64,000 bases of DNA. Source: Opitutia bacterium (GTDB lineage Bacteria; Verrucomicrobiota; Verrucomicrobiia; Opitutales; Opitutaceae). A program made the position numbers and the translations under genes. The notes under the pieces are model-generated. The model made no database searches. It saw only the letters and a list, made by a program, of their open reading frames with translations, and was not told where the DNA came from. Shown here in pieces: positions 44,990 to 53,804 of this stretch (its first letter is position 1; every line of letters starts with the position of its first letter). The stretch spans positions 1-64,000 of the forward strand of contig JACPPI010000002.1 of NCBI GenBank assembly GCA_016190985.1, written 5' to 3'.

Positions 44990-45670
44990 CTACTCCTCGC
45001 GCAGCGAATAGCCCATGCCGCGATGCGTGACGATCGGATCGGCATCCGGTGCGACGGCGCGGAGCTTGGCGCGGAGCGTCTTGACGTGTGCGTCCACCGT
45101 GCGGTCGAGCGACGCACCCGGGTCGTCCCATGCCGCCGTCATGAGCTGGTCGCGGCTGAACACGCGGCCGGGCGACGCCAGCAGCGCGGCGAGCAGGCGG
45201 TATTCGTTGCGCGTCAGCTCAAGCGGTTGTCCGAAGAAACTGATGCGGCATTTCGCCTCGTCATGCGTCCAGCCGGCCGGCGTGGCGGGAATTGCGCCGT
45301 TGCTCCGGCGCAGGACGGCGCGGATGCGCGCCGTGAGTTCGCGTGGACTGAAGGGTTTGGCCAAGTAGTCGTCCGCGCCGAGTTCGAGCCCGACGATTTT
45401 GTCCACCTCAGAGCTGCGCGCGGTCAGGAAGATCACGGGCACGGCGTGTTGTTTGCGCAGCTCGCGGCAGACATCGAGCCCGCTCATGTCGGGCAGGCCG
45501 ACATCGAGCACGACCAGCGCGACCCGCTGTGTCGCCAGCACGGCCAGCGCCTCGCGCCCGGTGGTTTTCCAGACCGGCGCGAATCCCTCCGTGGACAACG
45601 CGTAGGTGATCGTTTCGGCGATGGACGCCTCGTCCTCGACCACCAAGATGACCTGACGCGGGGCTGGCAT
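44990..45670 (-). CDS. creB: OmpR-type response regulator CreB
   Basis: A 226-residue regulator. The receiver domain is at 6-120 with acidic pair ED (VVEDEAS), phosphorylated Asp in VVLDVGLPDMSG near residue 55 and Lys in DDYLAKPFSP. The winged-helix output domain (about 130-224) contains LTRNEYRLLAALLASPGRVF and VDAHVKTLRAKL. It acts with CreC and probably controls creD. Confidence 0.92.
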   Translation of the reverse strand: MPAPRQVILVVEDEASIAETITYALSTEGFAPVWKTTGREALAVLATQRVALVVLDVGLPDMSGLDVCRELRKQHAVPVIFLTARSSEVDKIVGLELGADDYLAKPFSPRELTARIRAVLRRSNGAIPATPAGWTHDEAKCRISFFGQPLELTRNEYRLLAALLASPGRVFSRDQLMTAAWDDPGASLDRTVDAHVKTLRAKLRAVAPDADPIVTHRGMGYSLREE

Positions 45671-45721
45671 GCCGACTTTGTGCCGGCCGGGCGGCGCGGA
45701 CTCAAGCCGCCTCTGCCCGCC

Positions 45722-48034
45722 TCAAAACAGCGGCGCGTTGTTCTTCGGGTCGCTCAGCAGCGCCTCGAAGCGCGGGTCGCCGCGGAGCGATTTTGCGAAG
45801 GGTGCGTCGCGCAGCTCATGCACATTCATGCCGGCAGTCATGGGCACATTCATGAGCCGGGTGAATTCCGCCAGCGCGATTTCCTTCTCCTCGGTCCCGG
45901 CATAAACGATGGCCCGGTAGAAGGCATAGAGCGCTCCATCCAAGGCGTCGTGGGATGGGGGCATCAGGGCCACCGCCCGGTCGATCGTCTGCCGCGCCTC
46001 CGTCTTGTTATCCAGCGTCATTTCCATCGCGGCGAGAAAGATCAACTGGCGATAATTGCCGGGCTCGCGCTGCACCCGGCGGCGCAGCTCGTCGGGCCAC
46101 TCACCCAGCCGCGCCTTGGCCCCCTCCTTGTCTCCTGCGCGAAAATAGTTGGCAGCCGCAACCCAAGCCTGCTCCCAGCGCGGCTGCCCGAAACCGTCGT
46201 AGTAGGGCTGCAACTTGTCCAGGCGGATGGCCTCGGCTGGGTCGAGAGTCCAGTTCTTCCGCAGCTCAATCACCGGCGAAGAGTTGAACTGTTCCGGAGT
46301 CAGGCTGGCGAAAAACTGCTCCCCCTCGCGCCGCGACCCCGTGGCGGTGTAAGCCAGCCGGGCGAGACCGTAGGCGGTCTGCAAATCACCCGTCCGCAGC
46401 GCGACGAGCCGGCGTTGCGCGGCGAGGGCCTCGTCCCAGCGACGGGCCGCGGTCAGGGTGCTGGCCAGATTGGTCAGGTAATTGGCGTTCGCGGGGTCGA
46501 GTTCGGTGGCGCGGCGGAAGTTGGCCAAGGCCTCGGCCCACCGGTTTTGCCGGCGCTGGATCAGGCCGAGTGCATTGAAGGCCCGCGGCGAATTGGGCTG
46601 CAACCGGGCAAACCGGTCGTATTGCTCGGTGGCCCGGGTGAAGTCGCGATAGCCGTAATAGTAATAGGTGCCGAGGCTCGTGATGACATCGGGATCCTCC
46701 GGGGCCAGCAGCACCGCGCGGTCGATGGCCTCCTTGGCGCGGGCCAGCTGGGCTTCCATGTCGGCATCGCCAAAGAACGTCCCGTAGGCGCTAACCGCGG
46801 CCAGCTCGCCCCACGCCGCGGCAAAGGCGGGATCCAACGTGACGGCCGCCTGCAGCAGCTCGACCCGGCGCTGGCGGGCGGCCCAGGAGTTACCTTCGCG
46901 GTTGGAAATTTCGCGGGCCTGGAGGAATTTGTCGTAGGCCGCCGGGTTCTCCGTGGGCTTGCGCGCGATCAGGATTTTCTCCTCCGGCGAGAGCGCCGCT
47001 TTCAGCGCCCCGGCGATCTGTCGCGACAGCTCGGCCTGGATGGTGAAGACATCGGTCAGGTCGCGGTCATAGGACGCGGCCCAGACATGCTCGTCGGTGC
47101 CGGCGTGAATCAACTGGCCGGTGACGCGCACCTTGTTGCCCGAGCGGCGCACGCTGCCCTCGAGGATGTAGGTCACGCCCAGCTCCGACGCGATCTGCCG
47201 CATGGGTTTCGCGGTCGTGCGGTAGGGCATCACCGAGGTGCGGGAGACGACCCGCAGCTCGCGGATGAGCGCGAGGTTGGTCAGCACGTCCTCGTGCACA
47301 CCGTCGGCGAAAAAGCCGCTCTCCTTGTCCTCGCTCATGTTGGTGAACGGGAGGACGGCGATGGATTTGTCGCTGAGGCGCGGGGCCGCGGCGGGCGGCG
47401 GGGCGGGCTTCGTGTCCGCGGCGGTCTTCGGAGCGGCGGCGGGCGGCGTGGGACGCAAAAGCATGATACCTGCGATCACGGCGACAATCACCGCGACGGC
47501 CACGCCCCAGACCCAGCCGGGGACGGCGGGTTTTGGGGGCGTCTGGACGGCCTCCGGCTTCTGTCCTCGGTCCTCTGCTTTCCGGACGCCCGGCTGTTTC
47601 GGCCCTCCGAGCAGATATTTCACCTGCTCGACAAACTGCGGCGTGGGCAACGCACCGGGCAGGCGGGTCCATTGCACCTTGAGGAATTCCGGCGGGACAA
47701 GCGCACCGCTCTCGGGGGTGTCGTCGATCACCACGGGCGCGAGGAACGCCATGCCCTCGGCCATCAGGTGCGTCTGCTCCACGGCCAGTTTCCACTCGAG
47801 GCGGAAGTAGCCCTTGCCGCGCTCCTGCGTGTGTTGGGAGATGATGGGGAGGAAGAGCGTGCAGTCGTTGATCTGCCGGCGGATCTTCGCGTCCCAGGCG
47901 TCGCCGCCGCGCAATTCGCTCATGTCGAGCCACACCTCGACCCCGAAGCCGCGCAGCGCCTCGGCGATGCGCCGGGCGGCGTCCGTGTCCTCGCGGGCGT
48001 AGCTGAGAAAGACGGCTTTGGTGGCGTCGCTCAT
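45722..48034 (-). CDS. TIR domain, membrane helix and TPR protein
   Basis: About 770 residues from the ATG at 48034. Residues 5-130 form a TIR_2 domain (VFLSYAREDTDAARRIAEAL, GGDAWDAKIRRQI, YFRLEWKLAVE). A Pro-rich stretch and one membrane helix near 172-192 follow. A TolB/FlgO-like domain common in adenylate-cyclase-type TPR proteins lies at about 220-340 (SIAVLPFTNMSEDKESGFFA, YILEGSVRRSGNKVRVTGQL), then some ten TPR-like helical pairs to the end. The TIR end is cytoplasmic. TIR domains may hydrolyse NAD+ or mediate assembly; no catalytic claim is made. A broken paralogue lies directly upstream. Confidence 0.8.
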   Translation of the reverse strand: MSDATKAVFLSYAREDTDAARRIAEALRGFGVEVWLDMSELRGGDAWDAKIRRQINDCTLFLPIISQHTQERGKGYFRLEWKLAVEQTHLMAEGMAFLAPVVIDDTPESGALVPPEFLKVQWTRLPGALPTPQFVEQVKYLLGGPKQPGVRKAEDRGQKPEAVQTPPKPAVPGWVWGVAVAVIVAVIAGIMLLRPTPPAAAPKTAADTKPAPPPAAAPRLSDKSIAVLPFTNMSEDKESGFFADGVHEDVLTNLALIRELRVVSRTSVMPYRTTAKPMRQIASELGVTYILEGSVRRSGNKVRVTGQLIHAGTDEHVWAASYDRDLTDVFTIQAELSRQIAGALKAALSPEEKILIARKPTENPAAYDKFLQAREISNREGNSWAARQRRVELLQAAVTLDPAFAAAWGELAAVSAYGTFFGDADMEAQLARAKEAIDRAVLLAPEDPDVITSLGTYYYYGYRDFTRATEQYDRFARLQPNSPRAFNALGLIQRRQNRWAEALANFRRATELDPANANYLTNLASTLTAARRWDEALAAQRRLVALRTGDLQTAYGLARLAYTATGSRREGEQFFASLTPEQFNSSPVIELRKNWTLDPAEAIRLDKLQPYYDGFGQPRWEQAWVAAANYFRAGDKEGAKARLGEWPDELRRRVQREPGNYRQLIFLAAMEMTLDNKTEARQTIDRAVALMPPSHDALDGALYAFYRAIVYAGTEEKEIALAEFTRLMNVPMTAGMNVHELRDAPFAKSLRGDPRFEALLSDPKNNAPLF

Positions 48035-48057
48035 GTCATGAATTGGCTCCAACCACC

Positions 48058-48135
48058 TTTAACCACGGATCAAACCGGATAGACACGGACAAGAACCTGC
48101 CTTGATCCGTGTTCATCCGTGCCATCCGCGGCAAA
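48058..48135. repeat. interspersed inverted repeat, family A, copy 3
   Basis: TTTAACCACGGAT and ATCCGCGGCAAA arms with internal GACACGGAC and GATCCGTGTTCATCCGTG. It shares arm sequence with 35486-35563 and 39577-39668 and lies in the gap between the two TIR genes. Confidence 0.75.
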
Positions 48136-48197
48136 TGCATTGGGTTGGGTTCGGTCATTGGGCGTTAAGAGTCAAACGCTGGGCGTTGGCGCCGCGT

Positions 48198-50343
48198 CTA
48201 GAGCGGCTTGGCGGACTTGAGGATTTCCTCAAAGCGGGGGTCGGATTTCAGTTTCACGAAGAAGGGATCGTGGCGCAGTTCCATAGGAACCAGGGCGCTG
48301 GGGCCGGCGAACAGCCGGCGGAGGCAATCCAGCGCCTCCTCATTTTTCCCGGCCGCGGCCAGGGTGCGCGCGGGCTCACTCCAAGTCAGCGAGAGATATT
48401 TTTCCCGCTCCGCCAGTTTTTCCATCGCCTGAAGCAGCTCCTGCACCCCGCCCTCCTCACCGGCACAGACCCGGGCCCGGGCCCGGGCCACCGCGACCGC
48501 CGGCTCCTGCCGGGGCGACCAGCGGCCGGCCCGGAAGAAGGCGCCCGCTTCCGTCGCGTGCCTTTTGGCCGCCGCGTGGTCGCCGCGCAGCAAGGCCAGT
48601 TCGCTCCGATACAAGGCCACGGGGGTGGAGATGACCTGGCCTGCGCTCGGGAGCACGGTCACCCGGGGATCGGCCAGCACCTGCTCGGCCGCCGTGAGGT
48701 CGCCGGCCCGCAGCGCCTCTTGGTAGGATTTGTTCAAACCGTGCGGATCGTTCGGCAAGGGAGGCAGGGCCGCGTGCTGGCGCAACCAGGCCGTCCGGTC
48801 GCCGTCCAAGGCATACTGGGCATCAATCAAAAACGCCCGCAGCGAGATATCATCCGGAAAAAGCGAAAGAAACCGCGGGGCCATTCCCGGCAAGACCGCA
48901 TACCGCCGCATCGAGAACAGGGTCTCCACCAAGGACAAGCCCGAGCGCACGTCATGGGGATTCAGATCCGTCGCGCGCTGCAAATGGCCGAGGGCTTCCG
49001 GCAGGAGGCCGAGGCGACGGTGGGTGATGGCGAGCAGATACTGGAGCTGGTCGTCGTTGGGCAGACCGGTCTCGGCCGCGCGCAACTCGGTCAGGGCCTT
49101 GGGCCAGTCGTTCTCGCAGAGGTAGGCGAAAGCACCCTGCGCCATGCGGGTCTCCGGGGCGCCGGGCGCGAGGCGCTGCGCCTCGGCCAGTGCGGCGGCG
49201 GCGCGGGCCCGGCGCTCCGGCGTGGGATCGACCGCGCCGAACCAATACATCACCCCGTGGAGAAAAGTCAGGTCGCCGTAGGCCAGGGCCAGATTGGGAT
49301 CGTGGGCCAGGGACTGATCATAGAGCGCGATCGCCGCCTCGTATTCCGCGCGCACGGCCGACACTTTCAACTGCTGTTTCATGAGCTTCGCCCGCTGGTA
49401 GAACTCGTAGGCCTGCTGGTCCTGCGTCGGGCGGCGTTCGATGAGCGAGCGCTCGCCGGGCGTCAGCGTGGCCTTGAGCGCGGCGGCGATCTGCTGCGCG
49501 AGCTTGGCCTGCAAGGCGAACACGTCGCTGGTGTCGCCGTCGTAGTTCTCGGCCCAGAGGTGCTCGTCCGTCCGCGCGTCGATGAGCTGCGCCGTGACCC
49601 GCACACGGTTGCCCGAGCGGCGCACGCTGCCCTCGAGCACCACGGCCACGCCGAGGTCGGCGGCGATCTTCTTCAGGTTGCGCGAGGCGGTGTCGCGGTA
49701 GGCGAGCACCGAGGTGCGCGGCGGGGGGCGCGGGTTGGCGGAAGACCACGACGCCCACGGCGACGATCACGGCGGCGGCCGCGCCCCAAGCCCAGCCGGG
49801 GACGGTTTTGTTTTGCAGGGGCGTCCCTTGCGGACGCCCGCGGGCGTCGTCGAGAGACGCCCCGACAGCGGAGCGAGCGGACGCCGCCGGCTTTTTCGGC
49901 GCATCCAGCAGGCGTTTCACCAGCGCGACAAACTCCGGCGTCGGCGCGCCGCCGGCGAGGCGCGTCCATTGGTAGCGCATGAACTCCTCCGGCACGTCGG
50001 CGCCGGTTTCCTTCGTGCCGTCGATGACGACCGGCACGATGAACGCCCGGCTGCTGCCCATGTCCTGCGTGCGGTCAATCGCGATCTTCCATTCGCGCCG
50101 GAAGTAGCCCTCGGTGCGCTCCTCGGTCTGTTGCGAGACAAGCGGGACGAACAGCGCGCACTCCTTGATCTGGCGGCGGATCTTGGCGTCCCAGGCGTCG
50201 CCCCCGTGCAGCTCGTTCTGGTCGAACCACACCTCGACCCCGAAGCCGCGCAACGCCTCGGCGATGCGCCGGGCGGCGTCCGTGTCCTCGCGGGCGTAGC
50301 TGAGAAAGACAGCGCCGGGGGTGGCTGCGGTGGATGGGGCCAT
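48198..50343 (-). pseudogene. TIR-TPR paralogue broken by an out-of-frame deletion
   Basis: Two overlapping frames (about 49720-50343 and 48198-49709) together read as a paralogue of the neighbouring TIR protein. The first gives the TIR domain (VFLSYAREDTDAARRIAEAL), linker and membrane helix (WGAAAAVIVAVGVVVF). The second gives the rest of the TolB-like domain (LEGSVRRSGNRVRVTAQLID) and the TPR region ending EEILKSAKPL. By comparison with the intact neighbour, some 65-70 codons holding the AVLPFTNMSED...RVVS segment are missing, and the join near 49720 changes phase. A compact 503-residue TPR protein could still be made from an internal start at 49709. Confidence 0.75.
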
Positions 50344-50422
50344 TGACGCGCCCACGTTTGCCACGGGTGCAAGTCGCTGGCCAGATGAATCTGGCCGGGA
50401 AACACCGCGGGAAACGGCCCGG

Positions 50423-51130
50423 TTACAAGTCGCCGGGCAGCGGGCGGAGGATGATCTCCTCGACCACGGTCCGGCGGCTGAGGCGGCAAACGCCGAGGAT
50501 GGCGCGGGCGATGTCCTCGGCGGGCATCATCTTCTCGCCGGTGAAGCCGCTGGATTTCCACGCCGGGGTCCAGACCGCGCCGGGGTGGACACAGCAGACC
50601 CGCACGCCCTTGTCCTTCAGCTCGGCGCGCATGACTTTGGTGAGGCCGGTCACGCCAAACTTGGCCGCGCAATACGCCGCGCCGTTCGGGTAGGCCTGCA
50701 GGCCGGCGATCGAACTCATGTTGAACACGTCGCCGCGGCCGCGCCTGACCATGGCCGGCACGAAGGCCTGCGAGACCAGGAACAGGCTGCGCAGGTTGGC
50801 CGCGATCTGGGCGTCGAACAGCGCCACGGGCATCGCGAGGAAGGGCGCGCCGGCGAACTTGCCGGCGTTGTTGATCAGCACGTCGACGGGACCGAAGTGC
50901 CTCGCGACGTCCCGGGCCATCTTCGCCACGGCGGCCTCGTCGCTCACGTCGCAGGGGAAGAGCTCCGCCGTTGCGCCCAACTTGAGGCAGGCCCGCGCGG
51001 TGGCGCGGAGGTTTTTCTCGTTGCGCGCGACGAGGGCGAGGCGGACGCCGGGCAGTTCGGCGGCGAAGGTCCTGGCGATGGCCGCGCCGATGCCCTGCGA
51101 CGCGCCGGTGATGAGGACGACGGGATTCAT
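50423..51130 (-). CDS. sepiapterin reductase-like short-chain dehydrogenase
   Basis: A 235-residue classical SDR. The NADP-binding motif is TGASQGIGAAIA, with NNAG at about 90-93, catalytic Ser in MSSIAGL and the YxxxK pair in YCAAKFG. The C-terminus MMPAEDIARAI...RRTVVEEIILRP closely follows, as I recall it, the sepiapterin reductase of Chlorobaculum. With folE2 and a pyruvoyl-tetrahydropterin synthase gene just upstream, the last step of tetrahydrobiopterin formation is a sensible role. A generic SDR cannot be excluded by eye. Confidence 0.75.
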   Translation of the reverse strand: MNPVVLITGASQGIGAAIARTFAAELPGVRLALVARNEKNLRATARACLKLGATAELFPCDVSDEAAVAKMARDVARHFGPVDVLINNAGKFAGAPFLAMPVALFDAQIAANLRSLFLVSQAFVPAMVRRGRGDVFNMSSIAGLQAYPNGAAYCAAKFGVTGLTKVMRAELKDKGVRVCCVHPGAVWTPAWKSSGFTGEKMMPAEDIARAILGVCRLSRRTVVEEIILRPLPGDL

Positions 51131-51210
51131 ATCTTTCTCATAATCGTTCTCTTAATCTCTGCTTGATCGAATTGAGAACGAGTAAGATTAAGAGAAAGAG
51201 AACGATTGTG
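51131..51210. repeat. inverted repeat, family D (AT-rich)
   Basis: AATCGTTCTCTTAATCT is mirrored by AGATTAAGAGAAAGAGAACG followed by ATT. It is strikingly AT-rich for this window and fills the 82-base gap between the SDR gene and folE2. Confidence 0.6.
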
Positions 51211-51212
51211 CC

Positions 51213-52184
51213 TTAGCACAGCAGCGCGCCGAAGTCCATGAAGTCGGCGCTGAAGCCGCCCTTCACGCCCTTGCAGATGACGCTCACGGCGTCGTGCGAG
51301 TGCAGCGACTCGAGGTGCGAGCAGGCGATGCGGAAGTCGGCGATGCGCCGGTCGCGGTCGAACTCGAGGTAGAGCAGCCGCGCGGCGTCCTCGACGAACT
51401 TGAGGTAGGCGCCGTTCAGCTCGGCGAAGGCCTGCTCGTCCTCGCGCTTTACCATCACCTGCGTCTCGGTCTGCAGCGCCCTGAGGCAGAGCGCATGCAC
51501 GTCCTCGATCCAGATTTTCCTGCCCTCGACCTCCTCGAGGGTGATGCGCGCCTTACTGCGCTGCGAGTGCGGCACGCCGTAGGCCCCGCGCCGGGCGCGG
51601 GCGTGCTCGGTCAGCTCGGCGGAACACGGGCAGGCGGACGAGTAGACGAAATCGAAGTGGATGAAGCGGCGGTAGCGGCCGTCGCGCGTCATCACACCCT
51701 CGAAGGCGACGTCGTAGAACTGGTAGCCGGCGAGCTTCGTGCGCAGGCTGGGCCGGAGCATCGGATAGGAGAAGGCGATTTTCAGCCGCGCGTCCTTCGT
51801 CTCCACCTTGCGCAGGTAGCTCTTGAGGATCTTGCCCATCCACTCGCCGGTGGTGACGCCACCTTTGTGCTCGTAGAAGGTCCGCATGATGCGGCTCATG
51901 TTGATGCCCTTCAGCTCGGCCTCGAGCGACACGGTGCCGGTGACGCTGGTCTCGAGCGTGAGCACCTTGCCGGCCTTGGTGCGGTAGCGGAGCGGCAGCT
52001 TGAAGTTGTGGATGCCGACCTGCTGGATCGGAATGTGGGCGCCCGAGATGGTCTCATGGGCGACCTCCATCATGTCGGGCAGCGTGGCGCGGTAGGCGGT
52101 GGTGGGCTGGAATTTTTTGTCGTAGCCGCGCTTGATCGGCGGCAGGTGCCCGCGACTCGAGCGATGGAGATACATCTGTTTCAT
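51213..52184 (-). CDS. folE2: GTP cyclohydrolase FolE2 (type IB)
   Basis: A 323-residue protein from the ATG at 52184; the longer frame to 52310 runs into a repeat and is rejected. It is the FolE2 family by [37 protein letters not shown], the metal-site Cys in [31 protein letters not shown] and [19 protein letters not shown]. It converts GTP to dihydroneopterin triphosphate, with relaxed metal requirement compared with FolE. The product feeds folate or, given the adjacent genes, tetrahydrobiopterin. Confidence 0.95.
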   Translation of the reverse strand: MKQMYLHRSSRGHLPPIKRGYDKKFQPTTAYRATLPDMMEVAHETISGAHIPIQQVGIHNFKLPLRYRTKAGKVLTLETSVTGTVSLEAELKGINMSRIMRTFYEHKGGVTTGEWMGKILKSYLRKVETKDARLKIAFSYPMLRPSLRTKLAGYQFYDVAFEGVMTRDGRYRRFIHFDFVYSSACPCSAELTEHARARRGAYGVPHSQRSKARITLEEVEGRKIWIEDVHALCLRALQTETQVMVKREDEQAFAELNGAYLKFVEDAARLLYLEFDRDRRIADFRIACSHLESLHSHDAVSVICKGVKGGFSADFMDFGALLC

Positions 52185-52239
52185 GGGCGGGCGTTTTTGG
52201 TTCTGGGCGGGGTGACGTAACCGCGGAAGAGTGGATTGC

Positions 52240-52310
52240 GTGGGAGGGGCTTCATGCCCCGACGGGATGACGGCCGCACCGGCAGAGTCGGGGCATAAAG
52301 CCCCTCCCAC
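52240..52310. repeat. near-perfect inverted repeat, family E
   Basis: Two 24-base arms (52240-52263 and 52287-52310) match at 23 of 24 positions; one arm starts GTGGGAGGGGCTTCATGCCC. A partial copy is at 41478. It lies between folE2 and the PTPS gene and could form a strong hairpin in either transcript. Confidence 0.8.
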
Positions 52311-52328
52311 ATGGTTGCAGCGGATTAA

Positions 52329-52805
52329 TCATACGACATCCGGGCCGAAATACTCGGCGAAGTTGCGGGGGGTCTCGTAGAGCCGCACGCAGTGGAGGCG
52401 GGCCGGGCGCGGGATGTGCGGGGCGATCTGCGCCCAGAACGCGAGGACGAGATTCTCGGTCGAAGGGATGATGTTTTTCAGGAACGGCACCTCGTCGTTG
52501 AGGTTGCGGTGGTCGCACTTGTCCACGACCGCGCGATGCAGGATGCGCTTCAGCTCGCCGAGGTCGACGATGTAGCCGGTGACGGGATCGGGCACGCCCC
52601 GGAGCGTGACCTCGAGCACGTAGTTGTGGCCGTGCCAGTGCGGATTGGTGCAGAGGCCGTATTGCTTCCGGTTCCAAGCCTGGCTCTTCGCGGGGTTGTG
52701 CAGCCGGTGGGCGGAGTTGAAATGCACCTGCCGGGTGATGAACACGGTGCCGCTGAGGGCGCGCACGGCGCGGGGCTTTTTGCGACTGGAGGCCGGTTTC
52801 GGCAT
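52329..52805 (-). CDS. 6-pyruvoyl-tetrahydropterin synthase family protein
   Basis: A 158-residue tunnelling-fold protein. Zinc ligands are His31 in NSAHRL and the HGHNY pair; the active-site Cys lies five residues before HGH (LCTNPHWHGHNY). That spacing is the biopterin-type pattern; the queuosine enzyme QueD has a three-residue gap. DHRNLNDEVPF and STENLVLAFW complete the family signature. The reaction would be dihydroneopterin triphosphate to 6-pyruvoyl-tetrahydropterin. It is first in the PTPS-folE2-SDR series on the minus strand. Annotation as QueD or 6-carboxy-tetrahydropterin synthase is the main alternative. Confidence 0.88.
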   Translation of the reverse strand: MPKPASSRKKPRAVRALSGTVFITRQVHFNSAHRLHNPAKSQAWNRKQYGLCTNPHWHGHNYVLEVTLRGVPDPVTGYIVDLGELKRILHRAVVDKCDHRNLNDEVPFLKNIIPSTENLVLAFWAQIAPHIPRPARLHCVRLYETPRNFAEYFGPDVV

Positions 52806-52853
52806 GGAGGGTCAAGGCAAGCCAGTTTCCGCCGCGCGTCAACCCTTGCCAAG

Positions 52854-52928
52854 GGTGGAGCGCGTTGACCCAACGCGCTTCGGCCGGCTCGCGCCCAAAC
52901 CAGCGCGTTGGGGTCAACGCGCTCCACC
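52854..52928. repeat. interspersed inverted repeat, family F, copy 2
   Basis: Arms GGTGGAGCGCGTTGACCCAA and TTGGGGTCAACGCGCTCCAC are nearly perfect complements around a 25-35 base loop. It is related to 43469-43523 and sits in the divergent promoter region between the PTPS and MBL-hydrolase genes. Confidence 0.8.
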
Positions 52929-52984
52929 TCAAACCGCTCATTCGCCGAGAAAACCATTGCGGACGGACCGCAGCGGGGCCTTCA

Positions 52985-53791
52985 ATGCGCGCCATGGCCC
53001 TGCGTTTCAGCATCCTCGGCAGCGGCAGCAACGGCAACGCCGCCCTGCTGCGCACGGACAACACCCGGCTGCTGCTCGACGCCGGGTTTTCCGCCCGGAA
53101 ACTCGGCGAACTGCTCGCCGACGCCGGCGAGAAACTCGAGGCCATCGACGCCATCCTGCTCACGCACGAGCATGGCGACCACGCGGCGGCGCTCGGCGGC
53201 CTCGCCCGCCATCCGCAGATCAAGGTCTTTGCCAACCGCGCCACGGCGGAGAAAGTGCAGGCGGGCCTCAAGCACCGCGTGGCGTGGAATTATTTCGAGA
53301 CCGGGGCCACCTTCCACTTCCGCGACCTCGAGGTCAGCAGTTTCGCCGTGCCGCACGACGCGCAGGATCCCGTCGGCTTCCTCATCGCCCACGGGGAGGA
53401 CGACCTGCTGGCCACGCGCCGCAGCCTCGCCTGGCTGACCGACCTGGGCCACGCGCCGGCGCACGTGCGCGAGCGCATCCGCGAGGCCGATGTGCTGGTG
53501 ATCGAGGCCAACCACTGCCCGCAGATGCTGGAGGCCGACACCAAGCGCCCGTGGTCCACCAAGCAGCGCATCAGCGGCCGGCACGGCCATCTGTCCAACC
53601 GCGCCACGCGCGAGTTGCTGGAAAGCGTGACCAGCCCGCGCTGGCGCCATGTGTTTTTCGCCCACCTGAGCCGCGACTGCAATTCCCCCGCGGCGGTCGA
53701 GGCCGCCTGCGGCCCGGTGCTGGCCGCGCTGCGCTGCGGCTTCTCGGTCGTCGCCCCGGGCGCGGGCACGCCGGTCTACGAATTTTCCTGA
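52985..53791 (+). CDS. MBL-fold metallo-hydrolase (YycJ/WalJ-like)
   Basis: A 268-residue metallo-beta-lactamase-fold protein, start ATG 52985 (52994 is also possible). The metal motif THEHGDH is at about 63-69, SSFAVPHDAQDPVGF holds the next His, and ADVLVIEANHC and FFAHLSRDCNSP the later ligands. FSILGSGSNGNAALL is the N-terminal signature of the YycJ/WalJ group, nucleases linked to DNA mismatch repair and cell-wall signalling in Firmicutes. It is expected to be a cytoplasmic nuclease. It stands alone, convergent with the antiporter gene. Confidence 0.85.
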   Translation: MRAMALRFSILGSGSNGNAALLRTDNTRLLLDAGFSARKLGELLADAGEKLEAIDAILLTHEHGDHAAALGGLARHPQIKVFANRATAEKVQAGLKHRVAWNYFETGATFHFRDLEVSSFAVPHDAQDPVGFLIAHGEDDLLATRRSLAWLTDLGHAPAHVRERIREADVLVIEANHCPQMLEADTKRPWSTKQRISGRHGHLSNRATRELLESVTSPRWRHVFFAHLSRDCNSPAAVEAACGPVLAALRCGFSVVAPGAGTPVYEFS

Positions 53792-53804
53792 GCCCGCCGG
53801 GCGG

